From an uncultured Bacteroidales bacterium (lineage in GTDB: Bacteria > Bacteroidota > Bacteroidia > Bacteroidales > Paludibacteraceae): 32,086 bases of DNA. The stretch spans positions 1-32,086 of the forward strand of contig CASFUX010000180.1 in assembly GCA_949297975.1 (NCBI GenBank), given 5' to 3'. Positions 7,361 through 18,025 of the stretch are shown one piece after another; position 1 is the first letter of the stretch; every line of letters begins with the position of its first letter. The notes beneath the pieces were generated by a model, which searched no databases, had not been told where the DNA came from, and saw only the letters and a program-made list of their open reading frames with translations. The translations under genes were made by a program, and so were the position numbers.

Positions 7361-9256
7361 TCAGAACTTCACGCTCACTCCCGCCAGGGCGGTGGTGCCG
7401 GGCATGGGGTAGCCGAGGTTGATTTCGTAGGCCTGTGCCAGCAGGTTCTCGCCGCGCAGCCACAGGTTGAGCCAGGGGGCGACCTGGAAGTCGACCCGCA
7501 CGTTCCACAGCACGAAGTCCTCCGTGACCACCGGCTCGGTGGAGGTATAGAGGCCCGCGACGTATTGCACGCCGGTCGATAGGCGGCAGATGCCTTTGCT
7601 GAACGTGCCGCCCACGTAGAGCTTGTGCTCGGGCGCGGCGATGACGGGACGCTCCATGTGCAGGAAGCTGTAGTTGCCGTCCACCGACCACGTGGCGTTG
7701 ATGCGCCAGGCCGCCTGTAGCTCCACGCCCGCATTGCGCACCTCGCCCGTGTTCACGTTCTGCCGACGGCCATCGACCATCTCCTGCACTATCAGGTTGT
7801 CCGCATCGATGTAGAAGAGGTTCACACCGTAGGTGAGCCGCCCGTCGAGCAGGCGTTGCGAGAAGGCAATCTCGTAGTTCCACATGCGCTCGGCCTCCAG
7901 GTGCTCGTTGGCCACGCCCCACATGAACATCTCGCGGATGACGGGGTAGCGGAAGCCCTTCGAAGCCGACAGCTTCACCTCGGCGGCATGGGGCAGATGC
8001 ACGGCCACGCCCGCCTGCGGCACCCACTCCGTGCCCGCTTGCGAATGGTGGTCCACCCGCAAGCCGGCATCGATGGTGAGCCACGCGCCGATGCTTTGGC
8101 GGAAGTCCACGTAGCCCGCCAGCTCGTCCTCCACGCGGGGCTGCTCCATGCCCATGATGGTACCCCGCTCGCCAGCCCGTTCCCCGGCAAAATACTCGTT
8201 CCACGCATCTCCCCCGAACCTGTACCAGTCGAAGCCCGCCGTGACGCGGTTGCCCCGGAAGAGGGTCGCGCTCTGGTACAGCGAGAGGCCCATCATGTAA
8301 TCCTTCGAATTAAACTGATAGTCCAAAGGCGTTTCGCCCGCCGAGGGCTGGTAGCCGTCGTCCACACGGTGCCGTCCCCAATTGTAGAAGAGGCTCAACG
8401 CGCCGGAGGTCCGCTCGTAATGGTTCTCCACGGCCAGCGAGGCCATGCCCCGGGTGATGCGCTGGAAGGCGTCCGCGAGCGGCGCGTCCACCGTGCCGGG
8501 CGTGGCGGAGTTGAAGTGCGTGAGGTTCACGTCGGCCCGCGCCCGCCACGCCTCGGACAGGTCGTAGCCCAGCTTGGCGTAGCCGCCGTATTGCTCGAAG
8601 CCCATGTTGGCGCGGTGGCCGTCGGTGCGGTTGTACGAGGCGCTCACCGCGCTGGAGAAGCGTCCCCGGCGCACCTGGTTGGTGGCCTCGGCCTGGAGGG
8701 TGTTGTACGAGCCGTAGCCCACGGTGGCCTGGGTGCGCACGCCGTCGGAGGCCATTTGCCTCGTCACGATGTTGATGACGCCGCCCATGGCGTTGGACCC
8801 GTAGAGCACCGAGGCCGGGCCGCGCAGCACCTCCACGCGCTCGGCCAGGAAGGGCTGGCAGGCATCGGCGATGGGGTGGCCGAAGAGGCCCATGTACTGC
8901 GGATGGCCGTCGATGAGCACCATCATGCGCCCCGACCCGCCGCTGAGGCCGCGCAGCGAGATGCCGCCCGCCGACCCGTCGGACACGCCGTAGCCCATCA
9001 CCCCGCGCGAGGTGACGAAGAGGCCCGGCACCTGCTCGCTCAGCATGGGCAGCAGCGAGAGGTCGTGCCGCTGCTCTATCTGCGGGCGGGCGATGACCGT
9101 CACGGTCTGCGACAGGTGGCGCACGTCGGTCACGTGGCGCGTGCCGGTGACGACCACCTCGTCTATCTGTCGGTTGTAACGCACGGAGGCGGTGTCCGCC
9201 TGCCCCCATGCCGCGCCCGGCAAGACCAGGGCCAGTAGGATGAACAGTTGCTTCAT
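7361..9256 (-). CDS. TonB-dependent outer-membrane receptor
   Basis: A 631-residue receptor. A signal peptide (cleavage near AWGQA, about 19) is followed by a TonB-box-like segment DEVVVTGTR (about 32-40). The plug domain (about 45-165) holds GISLRGLSGGSGRMMVLIDG, ERVEVLRGPASVLYGSNAMGG and GVINIVT. A roughly 22-strand barrel follows and ends in the terminal Phe expected for BAM insertion. It has no N-terminal carboxypeptidase-like extension and no SusD partner, so it resembles BtuB/FecA/heme-type receptors rather than SusC. The ligand is not evident, and I see no cobalamin riboswitch in the leader. The gene stands alone between its own terminator and a repeat-rich upstream region. Confidence 0.93.
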   Translation of the reverse strand: MKQLFILLALVLPGAAWGQADTASVRYNRQIDEVVVTGTRHVTDVRHLSQTVTVIARPQIEQRHDLSLLPMLSEQVPGLFVTSRGVMGYGVSDGSAGGISLRGLSGGSGRMMVLIDGHPQYMGLFGHPIADACQPFLAERVEVLRGPASVLYGSNAMGGVINIVTRQMASDGVRTQATVGYGSYNTLQAEATNQVRRGRFSSAVSASYNRTDGHRANMGFEQYGGYAKLGYDLSEAWRARADVNLTHFNSATPGTVDAPLADAFQRITRGMASLAVENHYERTSGALSLFYNWGRHRVDDGYQPSAGETPLDYQFNSKDYMMGLSLYQSATLFRGNRVTAGFDWYRFGGDAWNEYFAGERAGERGTIMGMEQPRVEDELAGYVDFRQSIGAWLTIDAGLRVDHHSQAGTEWVPQAGVAVHLPHAAEVKLSASKGFRYPVIREMFMWGVANEHLEAERMWNYEIAFSQRLLDGRLTYGVNLFYIDADNLIVQEMVDGRRQNVNTGEVRNAGVELQAAWRINATWSVDGNYSFLHMERPVIAAPEHKLYVGGTFSKGICRLSTGVQYVAGLYTSTEPVVTEDFVLWNVRVDFQVAPWLNLWLRGENLLAQAYEINLGYPMPGTTALAGVSVKF

Positions 9257-9443
9257 TTCCTTTTATTTCAGATTTCAAATTTCAGATTGTTTTCCGCAGA
9301 TGGCGCAGATTTGTGGGGAACACGGATTTAACGGATTTACATGGATAGGCCTTTTCCCTTTCACCTTTCTACTTTCACCCTTTTCCCGCATCCCCTCCTC
9401 GGGAGGGGCTTGGGGAGGCTTTCCTTTCTGCGCGGCAAAGGTA
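9257..9443 (-). promoter_or_regulatory. leader and possible -7 box of the TonB receptor
   Basis: TACCTTTG at 9443-9436 (minus) is a good -7 box, but no TTG lies 19-20 bp upstream, so the promoter may need an activator. The roughly 175-nt leader contains a CCTCCCCAAGCCCCTCCCGAGGAGGGG hairpin-type repeat and GCAGAT/CACGGATTTAACGGATTTAC dispersed repeat words. No recognisable riboswitch core was found. Confidence 0.45.
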
Positions 9444-9538
9444 CGAATACTTCCCGTCCCCGCCTTACCCGTTTCACTGGAAACGTTACCAGCATTACAT
9501 CTTGCCGTGCCCCGCCGCTGCCTTGACAAACTTTCCGG

Positions 9539-9742
9539 GATGCGGACGCAAACTTTCCCGCCCGCCTTGGGAAACTTCTTCGGATGCGGACGCATTCTAT
9601 AAACTAAAGTTTAGTTTATAAAAACTAAAGCTTAGTTTATATAAACCAAAGTTTAGTTTATGAAAACTGAAGTTTAGTTTATAGAATGCGTCCGCATCCG
9701 AAGAAGTTTGTCCCGGCACGGGGGAAAGTTTGCGTCCGCATC
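9539..9742. repeat. nested palindromic element, copy B (4 x 21-bp core)
   Basis: The outer 21-bp arms (9539-9559 and 9722-9742, GATGCGGACGCAAACTTTCCC) are perfect inverted repeats. The inner 33-bp arms (9572-9604 and 9677-9709) are also perfect. The core has four 21-bp units ending in ...AAGYTTAGTTT. The architecture and the GGAAACTT/AAACTTTCC words match copy A at 910-1095, although much of the sequence differs. It too lies between divergent genes (TonB receptor and histidine kinase). Confidence 0.9.
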
Positions 9743-9812
9743 TTGAGAAGTTTGGATAAGGAGGCGGGCGGCGGAACCATTGCATCAGGGCAGCGTCCCT
9801 TATAGATTTCGG

Positions 9813-9928
9813 GCAAGCTTGATTGCTTTGCGCCCGACTTTCACTATCTTTAAATAAGATAGGAGGCGTCTCGGCAAAGCAATTTCAAGCAAGCTTGATT
9901 GCTTTGCGCTCGACTTTCACTACCTTTG
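9813..9928 (+). promoter_or_regulatory. tandem duplicated promoter of the histidine kinase - MATE unit
   Basis: A 40-bp sequence is directly repeated at 9813-9852 and 9889-9928 with only two differences. The downstream copy holds TTG (9899-9901), 19 bp, TACCTTTG (9921-9928), a full consensus promoter ending 39 bp before the kinase ATG. The upstream copy has the same spacing but ends in TATCTTTA, a weakened -7 box. The 76-bp period suggests local duplication of a promoter segment. Confidence 0.75.
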
Positions 9929-9967
9929 ACGGCGGAAAGGCATTTCCTTCATATAATATTATAGCAT

Positions 9968-11128
9968 ATGGCTAAAAAGAACTTGTACCAGGCAGCCCAA
10001 CGGCTGAAACTGGTCGTCACGGTGGTGGCGGGGCTTATCGTGCTGGTGTCGGCCTACTTCACCAACCGGCTGGCGCAGTCGCTGGCCGAGGAGGAACAGA
10101 AACGCATCGAGATTTGGGCGGAGGCCACCCGCCTGCTGTCCATCACCGACATCGACGACAACATGGTGAACAGCCTCGTGCTCAAAATCATCGAGGGCAA
10201 CACCACCATCCCCGTCATCATCGACTACAAGGGCAACATCGACAGCCGCAACGTGAAGCTGCCCCCCAAGGGCGAGGAGGCGGATGCTTACTACGCCGCG
10301 CTCATCGAACGCTTCAGCGAGAAGCACCCGCCCATCGTGCTCAACCTGCTGGACGACCACCTGTACGTGTATTACGACGACTCGCTGCTGATGAAGCGGC
10401 TGGTGATGTTCCCATACGTGCAGCTGACCATCATCGTGGTGTTTGCGCTGGTGGCGTTCTTCGCCTTCGGCAGCACGAAGAAGGCGGAGCAGAACCAGGT
10501 GTGGGTGGGCCTGTCGAAGGAGACGGCGCACCAGCTGGGCACGCCCATATCGTCGCTGCTGGCGTGGTCGGAACTGCTGCGCACGAAGTACCCGGACGAC
10601 AACCTGATAGGCGAGATGGGCAAGGACATCAACCGCCTGCGCGTCATCGCCGAGCGGTTCTCCAAGATAGGCTCCACGCCCGACATGCAGCTGGTGGACC
10701 TGCGCGAGCTGCTGGAAGGGGCGGTGCAATACGTGGCCAAACGCTCGTCGCGCAAGGTGAACATGCAATGCCATTGCCCGGGGCGCGAGCCGATATTCAT
10801 CCGCCTCAGCCCGCCCCTGTTCGAATGGGTCATCGAGAACATCTGCAAGAACGCCATCGACGCCATGGACGGCGAGGGCAGCATCGACGTGTACGTGGAA
10901 CCGCGCGGCGAGGAGGTGTGCATCGACATCACGGACACGGGCAAGGGCATGGAGAAGAGCCAGTACAAGGCCATCTTCACCCCCGGCTACACCACCAAGA
11001 AGCGCGGCTGGGGGCTGGGGCTGTCGCTCGCCAAGCGCATCGTGGAGGAATACCACCACGGGCGGATTTTCGTGAAACATTCCGAGCCGGGCGTGGGCAC
11101 CACGTTCCGCATCGTGCTGAAGAAGTGA
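9968..11128 (+). CDS. membrane sensor histidine kinase
   Basis: A 386-residue kinase. TM1 (about 14-32), a periplasmic sensor segment of about 110 residues (36-145) and TM2 (about 147-167) lead to a cytoplasmic core. The H-box ETAHQLGTPISSLLAW contains the phospho-accepting His188, with QLGTP in place of the commoner ELRTP. The HATPase domain shows the N-box ENICKNAIDAM (about 296-306), G1 DTGKGM, F-box IFTPGYTTK and G2 GWGLGLSLAKRIVEEYH. It has no obvious HAMP or receiver domain. No response regulator gene is adjacent, so it is an orphan kinase here. The MATE transporter gene follows after 85 bp of dispersed-repeat sequence and is probably co-transcribed. The signal sensed is unknown. Confidence 0.92.
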   Translation: MAKKNLYQAAQRLKLVVTVVAGLIVLVSAYFTNRLAQSLAEEEQKRIEIWAEATRLLSITDIDDNMVNSLVLKIIEGNTTIPVIIDYKGNIDSRNVKLPPKGEEADAYYAALIERFSEKHPPIVLNLLDDHLYVYYDDSLLMKRLVMFPYVQLTIIVVFALVAFFAFGSTKKAEQNQVWVGLSKETAHQLGTPISSLLAWSELLRTKYPDDNLIGEMGKDINRLRVIAERFSKIGSTPDMQLVDLRELLEGAVQYVAKRSSRKVNMQCHCPGREPIFIRLSPPLFEWVIENICKNAIDAMDGEGSIDVYVEPRGEEVCIDITDTGKGMEKSQYKAIFTPGYTTKKRGWGLGLSLAKRIVEEYHHGRIFVKHSEPGVGTTFRIVLKK

Positions 11129-11213
11129 GGGAAGGGGGCACACGGATGGTTTCCCGCAGATAGCGCGGATAGACGCAGACAAGTATCCGTGTATTCCGTG
11201 TGCCAAGAAACAT
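11129..11213. repeat. CACGGAT / CCGCAGAT dispersed repeat words
   Basis: ACACGGAT...ATCCGTGT inverted words flank CCGCAGATAGCGCGGATAGACGCAGA. The same vocabulary recurs at 9290-9340 and 12575-12720. No promoter consensus is seen. Confidence 0.6.
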
Positions 11214-12560
11214 ATGTCCGAATCATCCATCATACAGCAGCGGCTGGCTTCCGAGGGCATCGGCAAGCTCATCTGGCATTACTCCCTGCCCGCCATCACG
11301 GGCACGGTGGTGATGTCGCTGTTCAACGTCGTGGACCGCATCTTCATCGGGCAGGGCGTGGGGCCGCTGGCGTTGTCGGGACTGGCGTTGACCTTCCCGT
11401 TCATGAACGTGCTGACCTCGTTCGGCATGTTGGTGGGCAACGGCGCGGCGGCCCGCATCTCCATCGCCTTAGGCGAGGGCGACCGCGTCAAGGCGGAGCG
11501 CATCCTGGCCCACGCCTTCATCCTCACGTTCATCGTCACCGGCACGGCCATCGGGCTGTCGCTCGCGTTCATGGACGACATCCTGGCCCTCTTCGGCGGC
11601 ACGGAACGCACCATCCGCTACGCCGAGGAGTACATGCGCATCATCATCCCCTTTGCCTGCTTCTCGGCGTTGAGCTACAGCTTCAACAGCATCATGCGCG
11701 CCACGGGCTACCCGCGCCAGGCCATGTGGACCATGATTATCTGCGCGTTGGTCAACGTGGTGCTCGACCCGCTGTTCATTTTCGGCTTCGGCTGGGGCAT
11801 CGCGGGGGCGGCCTGGGCTACGAACGTGGCCTACGCCGTGGGGGCGGCCTGGGTGATGGGGCACTTCCTGCGGCGGCAGAGCAACGTGCGCTTCCGCCGG
11901 GGACGCTTCCACCTGCAAGTCGGCATCGTGAAGTCCATCCTCAGCCTCGGCCTCTCGCCCTTCAGCATGCACCTGGCGTTGAGCCTCGTGGTGGTGCTCA
12001 TCAACGTGCAGCTGCTGCGCCACGGCGGCGACCTGGCCATCGGGGCTTACGGCATCATCAACAGCATCACGTCGCTCATCGTCATGATTATCATCGGACT
12101 GAACCAGGGCATCCAGCCCCTCATCGGCTACAACTACGGGGCACGGCTGCACGGACGCACGGCGGACATCCTGCGCCGGTCCGTCCTTGTAGGCACATGC
12201 GTGTCGCTGGCGGGATGGGCGGCGGGCACGTTCGCGCCCGGCCTGCTGGTGGGGCTGTTCACCACCGACGCGGCGATGACCGGCCTGGCCTCGCACGCCC
12301 TGCGCATCACGGTGGCCGCCTTCCCCATCATCGGCTTCCAAATCGTGACGGCGGGCTTCTTCCAGTCCATCGGACGGGCGGGCACATCCATCGTGCTGAG
12401 CCTCACGCGGCAATTCATCTTCCTGGTGCCCGCCCTGCTGGCCTTGCCGCCGCTGCTGGGGCTGGACGGAGCGTGGTGGGCGCAACCCGTAGCCGACACG
12501 CTGGCCACCCTCGCCACGGGAGCTGCCTTATGGCGGTTCGTGCGGGAACGTCCTGCTTGA
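11214..12560 (+). CDS. MATE-family multidrug/organic cation exporter
   Basis: A 448-residue inner-membrane protein with about 12 hydrophobic helices in two pseudo-symmetric halves. Typical landmarks are SLPAITGTVVMSLFNVVDRIFIGQ (TM1), GNGAAARISIALGEGD after TM2, RATGYPRQAM (about 166-175), and in the second half GLNQGIQPLIGYNYGARLHGR and FFQSIGRAG. The family uses Na+ or H+ antiport to expel drugs and metabolites; the substrate is not predictable here. The start follows GCCAAGAAACAT with no Shine-Dalgarno sequence. It lies downstream of an orphan sensor kinase, which could link the two functionally. Confidence 0.94.
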   Translation: MSESSIIQQRLASEGIGKLIWHYSLPAITGTVVMSLFNVVDRIFIGQGVGPLALSGLALTFPFMNVLTSFGMLVGNGAAARISIALGEGDRVKAERILAHAFILTFIVTGTAIGLSLAFMDDILALFGGTERTIRYAEEYMRIIIPFACFSALSYSFNSIMRATGYPRQAMWTMIICALVNVVLDPLFIFGFGWGIAGAAWATNVAYAVGAAWVMGHFLRRQSNVRFRRGRFHLQVGIVKSILSLGLSPFSMHLALSLVVVLINVQLLRHGGDLAIGAYGIINSITSLIVMIIIGLNQGIQPLIGYNYGARLHGRTADILRRSVLVGTCVSLAGWAAGTFAPGLLVGLFTTDAAMTGLASHALRITVAAFPIIGFQIVTAGFFQSIGRAGTSIVLSLTRQFIFLVPALLALPPLLGLDGAWWAQPVADTLATLATGAALWRFVRERPA

Positions 12561-12760
12561 TATTTTCAGCACACGGAAGACACGGATTTATACGGATTGA
12601 CACGGATAAGAGGGAACGCAAATGACGCAAATGGACGCAAATGCTTCTTGCCTCTTACTCCTTGCTCCTTGCCTCCACAAGGGCACACGGAACACACGGA
12701 CTGAACGGATTTACACGGAGTACGCAGCGTGCAGCGCAAGGTTGTCCCCGCGTTCTCCAA
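12561..12760. repeat. mixed dispersed repeats after the MATE gene
   Basis: CACGGATTTATACGGATTGACACGGAT words are followed by a GACGCAAATG triplet tract (about 12611-12640). A TTGCCTCTTACTCCTTGC tract (12647-12675) shares its words with 150-195, and CACGGAACACACGGA words end the stretch. No gene is seen. Confidence 0.6.
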
Positions 12761-12814
12761 AGAAAAAGCGCAAATGCCCGCAAGCTTTGTCTTGCGTTCA
12801 TTTGCGCTTTTTCT
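12761..12814. terminator. bidirectional intrinsic terminator between the MATE gene and gcvP
   Basis: AGAAAAAGCGCAAATG at 12761-12776 pairs perfectly with CATTTGCGCTTTTTCT at 12799-12814. Inside, GCAAG/CTTGC closes a 6-nt CTTTGT loop. A and T runs at the two ends give a U-tract in both directions. It sits between the convergent MATE gene and gcvP. Confidence 0.88.
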
Positions 12815-12843
12815 GCGTCAATCCGCGAAATCTGCGGGACTTA

Positions 12844-15690
<2,847 letters not shown>

Positions 15691-15749
15691 AGGGCTATAA
15701 TATTATATGTATGATGTGCGGGACGGAACGCCCGCATTGTTTTCGGCCT

Positions 15750-15779
15750 CAAAGGTAGTTTTTATTTGGAGAAAAACAA
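15750..15779 (-). promoter_or_regulatory. sigma-ABfr promoter of gcvP
   Basis: On the minus strand TTG (15779-15777), 19 bp, TACCTTTG (15757-15750). The -7 box ends 59 bp before the gcvP ATG. The leader contains GCGGGCGTTCCGTCCCGC, a small hairpin, but no recognised glycine riboswitch. Confidence 0.78.
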
Positions 15780-15840
15780 GGTGGGACGGGGAGAAATGTT
15801 ATGTAATCAAGGTTGTCCCTGGAGAAAGGGGACGACCGGG

Positions 15841-15890
15841 AAAAAAGACGCGGAGACGCAAGGCCTTCGATTTTGCCTTTGCGTCTCCGC
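15841..15890 (-). terminator. intrinsic terminator of the psd - mazG-like - deoC operon
   Basis: The minus strand reads GCGGAGACGCAAAGGC, loop AAAATCGAA, then GGCCTTGCGTCTCCGC and GTCTTTTTT. This is a strong stem followed by a T-tract, starting 24 bp after the deoC stop codon. Confidence 0.85.
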
Positions 15891-15913
15891 TTCTTTGCGT
15901 AAGACTGTTCTTT

Positions 15914-16798
15914 TTAGAAATATTTCACTTCTTTCCCTTCGATAGAAGTCAGCAGGTTGTTGGCCAGACGGCTTGCCCCGAAGCGGAACAGCCGGTTGTT
16001 CAGCCATTCCTTGCCGAGGATTTCTTTCACTATCGTGTAGTGCTTCACAGCATCCTCGGTGGTGGATATGCCCCCGGCGGGCTTGAAGCCCACCTTTGCA
16101 CCATTCTTTTCGTTCCATTGCCTGATGGCCTGGCACATCACGTAGGCGGCTTCCGGGGTGGCCGATATGGAGGTCTTGCCCGTGGAGGTCTTGATAAAGT
16201 CGGCTCCGCAGGCCATAGCGAGCAGCGATGCTTTCTTAATGTTTTCGGCAGTGTGCAGTTCGCCCGTTTCGAGTATCACTTTCAGATGCGCGTCGCGGCA
16301 GGAAGCCTTGACTTCGCTCAGTTCGTCGCACACTTCCTCGTAACGCCCTTCGAGGAATTTGCCGACGGATATCACCACGTCTATTTCGGTAGCTCCTTCG
16401 AGCACGGTCATGGCCGTCTCGGCCACCTTCACTTCGAGGAAGGTCTGCGAGGCCGGGAAACCGCCCGTCACGGCAGCGATGCCGATGCCAGGCTCGGTAA
16501 GCGTCTCCTTCACCACGGGCACGAGAGCCGGGTACACGCACAGGGCGGCCACGTTGGGCAGGTGGGGGAAGTGCTGTTTGAATTCGTTCACCCGCCGCGT
16601 CATCGCTTCGATGTGGGCGGAGGTGTCGCTCCCGTTGAGCGAGGTGAGGTCTATTTGGTTCAGGCACTGCTTGTACACGTCCGGGTTGTCGTTCTCGGCA
16701 AAATGCTCGGACAATATCCTGGCCGTTTCCTGCTTCACGGCCTCGTCGCTCAGCTGGCAGCCGTACATGTCGAAAAGTTCTTCAAATTTCGTCTTCAT
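15914..16798 (-). CDS. deoC: deoxyribose-phosphate aldolase
   Basis: A 294-residue class I aldolase that cleaves 2-deoxyribose-5-phosphate to acetaldehyde and glyceraldehyde-3-phosphate during deoxynucleoside salvage. The TIM-barrel landmarks are QIDLTSLNGSD (about 48-58), AAVTGGFPAS (about 108-117) and EIDVVISVGKFLEG. The Schiff-base Lys203 lies in ADFIKTSTGKT, and VGFKPAGGIST carries the second catalytic lysine. It is the last gene of a leftward operon, 82 bp after the MazG-like gene across a repeat tract. It is longer than the roughly 220-residue enzyme of Bacillus and nearer the length of E. coli DeoC. Confidence 0.96.
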   Translation of the reverse strand: MKTKFEELFDMYGCQLSDEAVKQETARILSEHFAENDNPDVYKQCLNQIDLTSLNGSDTSAHIEAMTRRVNEFKQHFPHLPNVAALCVYPALVPVVKETLTEPGIGIAAVTGGFPASQTFLEVKVAETAMTVLEGATEIDVVISVGKFLEGRYEEVCDELSEVKASCRDAHLKVILETGELHTAENIKKASLLAMACGADFIKTSTGKTSISATPEAAYVMCQAIRQWNEKNGAKVGFKPAGGISTTEDAVKHYTIVKEILGKEWLNNRLFRFGASRLANNLLTSIEGKEVKYF

Positions 16799-16803
16799 CC
16801 TGA

Positions 16804-16885
16804 TTAACGGTTAGTGGTTAGTGATTAACGGTTAGTGATTAACGGTCAATGGCGCAGCACTAATCGTTAATCACTGATCGTTAAT
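16804..16885. repeat. GATTAACGGTTAGT tandem/inverted repeat
   Basis: Three GATTAACGGTTAGTG-like words run one way (16802-16845). After a short GGTCAATGGCGCAGC centre, ACTAATCGTTAATCACTGATCGTTAATCG words run the other way (16859-16885). The right arm includes the last codons (NND) and stop of the MazG-like gene. Confidence 0.85.
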
Positions 16886-17216
16886 CGTTATTCTGTAATT
16901 TCTGGTTGTTCCGATGCCGTTCCCGGTCGCGGTCGGTCTTTTTCCGGATGTTCTGTTCGAATGCTTCGGTGAGGTTCACGCCCGTCTGGTTGGCCAGGCA
17001 GATGAGCACCCAGAGCACGTCGGCCATTTCATCGGCCAGGCTTGCGCCCTCGTCCGACTTCTTGAACGACTGGTCGCCATAGGTGCGCACCATGACGCGG
17101 GCCAGCTCGCCCACCTCCTCGGTGAGCACGGCCATGTTCGACAATTCGGAAAAGTACCTCACGCCGTAGGTCTTTATCCAGTCGTCCACCCGGTGTTGCG
17201 CTTCGTCTAAAGTCAT
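16881..17216 (-). CDS. MazG-like nucleotide pyrophosphohydrolase
   Basis: A 111-residue all-alpha protein from the ATG at 17216; a longer TTG-initiated version reaches 17228 but is less likely. The MazG/MazG-like Mg2+-binding pattern is visible as LTEEVGELARVM (EExxE helix) and ADEMADVLWVLICLANQTGV (ExxD helix), the fold that hydrolyses NTPs to NMP and PPi. The C-terminus is a charged tail (IRKKTDRDRERHRNNQ). A purine-rich GGAGGGG lies 5-6 nt before the ATG, unusual for this genome, but it belongs to the upstream CCTCCCC/GGGGAGG hairpin repeat. It sits between psd and deoC in a short-gap operon. The substrate is unknown. Confidence 0.88.
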   Translation of the reverse strand: MTLDEAQHRVDDWIKTYGVRYFSELSNMAVLTEEVGELARVMVRTYGDQSFKKSDEGASLADEMADVLWVLICLANQTGVNLTEAFEQNIRKKTDRDRERHRNNQKLQNND

Positions 17217-17228
17217 AAGCCCCTCCAA

Positions 17229-17245
17229 CCTCCCCCAAGGGGAGG
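17229..17245. repeat. CCTCCCC-CAA-GGGGAGG hairpin
   Basis: A perfect 7-bp stem with a 3-nt loop sits in the 32-bp gap between psd and the MazG-like gene. On the minus strand no T-tract follows, so it is unlikely to terminate. It may act as an mRNA processing or stability hairpin. Confidence 0.6.
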
Positions 17246-17248
17246 CTT

Positions 17249-17929
17249 TTATTCATTCAACCTTGCAATAATCGTTTCGTTGCCAGTGGTGTTGTCGCCC
17301 ACTTGCACGAATACTTCCGTGTCCAGCGGGAAGTAAAGGTCCACCCGCGAGCCGAATTTGATGAAGCCCAGTTGCTCGTTCACGCGGCATTTCTTCCCTT
17401 CGCGGGCGTAAGTCACGATGCGCCGTGCCAAGGCCCCGGCCACCTGCCGCACCAGCACCTGGATGCCCGACGGTGTCTCGATGACCACGGTGGAACGTTC
17501 GTTTTCCGTGCTCGACTTGGGCAGGAAGGCCATCATGTGGTTGCCGCTGTGGTGCACGGACTTCACGATGCGCCCCGCCACGGGATACCAGTTGGCGTGC
17601 ACGTTGAAGATGGACATGAAGATGGACACCTGGATGCGCCGGTCGCCGAAATACTCCGATTCCTCGGTCGGCTCCACCACCACCACGGTACCGTCGGCGG
17701 GGGCTACCACCAGCCCGGGGTCGTCTATCTCGACTATCCGGTTCGGGTTGCGGAAGAAGTAAGTGAAGAATATGAGTATCAGCGACGACAGGATGGTGGA
17801 TATGGCGAAGATGATTTTAGGGTAATGCATGTAGATGATGAGGTTCACGACGAACAGCACGAAGCAAAGCCCCAGCAAAATCCAATATCCTTCTTTATGT
17901 ATCTTGGTGTACTTCATATGGCAGTTCAT
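17249..17929 (-). CDS. psd: phosphatidylserine decarboxylase proenzyme (PSD-A type)
   Basis: A 226-residue inner-membrane enzyme that makes phosphatidylethanolamine from phosphatidylserine. Two hydrophobic helices (about 16-34 and 38-58) anchor it. The core includes VVAPADGTVV (74-83), the FMSIFNVHANWYPV block (104-117) and KSSTENERSTVV. The self-cleavage site is Gly193-Ser194 in GFIKFGSRVDL, where Ser becomes the pyruvoyl group. It is the short form, as in Bacteroides. The promoter ends only 13 bp before the first ATG, so the second in-frame ATG at 17917 (MKYTKIHKEG) is also a credible start. It is the first gene of the psd - mazG-like - deoC operon. Confidence 0.95.
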   Translation of the reverse strand: MNCHMKYTKIHKEGYWILLGLCFVLFVVNLIIYMHYPKIIFAISTILSSLILIFFTYFFRNPNRIVEIDDPGLVVAPADGTVVVVEPTEESEYFGDRRIQVSIFMSIFNVHANWYPVAGRIVKSVHHSGNHMMAFLPKSSTENERSTVVIETPSGIQVLVRQVAGALARRIVTYAREGKKCRVNEQLGFIKFGSRVDLYFPLDTEVFVQVGDNTTGNETIIARLNE

Positions 17930-17942
17930 TACAAATGCAAAA

Positions 17943-17973
17943 CAAAAGTATGGAAAAAGATTGACCCGTGCAA
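17943..17973 (-). promoter_or_regulatory. sigma-ABfr promoter of the psd operon
   Basis: On the minus strand TTG (17973-17971), 20 bp, TACTTTTG (17950-17943). Confidence 0.68.
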
Positions 17974-18025
17974 CTTTCGGATGATTTCCCGCAGACCGGG
18001 AGGTCCTTCCCTCTCCTACAACAAG

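Noticed and set aside
7856..9238. 460-codon open frame on the plus strand opposite the TonB receptor
   Set aside because: Shadow of a GC-rich gene: His/Ala/Arg/Gly-rich composition and no recognisable domain. The minus strand encodes a complete receptor.
9257..9435. Cobalamin riboswitch ahead of the TonB receptor
   Set aside because: No B12-box-like GCCACTG segment or the expected multi-helix core is visible; the leader is mostly dispersed repeat words.
9597..9785. 62-codon FYKLNFS-repeat frame, and its counterpart at 846-1046
   Set aside because: The repeat of 7 residues simply reflects the 21-bp DNA period in a palindromic core. Flanks are non-coding and no promoter or start context supports translation.
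11189..12625. 478-codon frame overlapping the MATE gene on the same strand
   Set aside because: Out-of-frame Arg/His/Gly-rich translation with no domains; the MATE frame has a clear membrane topology and family motifs.
15691..15749. Glycine riboswitch in the gcvP leader
   Set aside because: The leader is only about 50-55 nt, too short for a glycine aptamer, and holds just a small GC hairpin.
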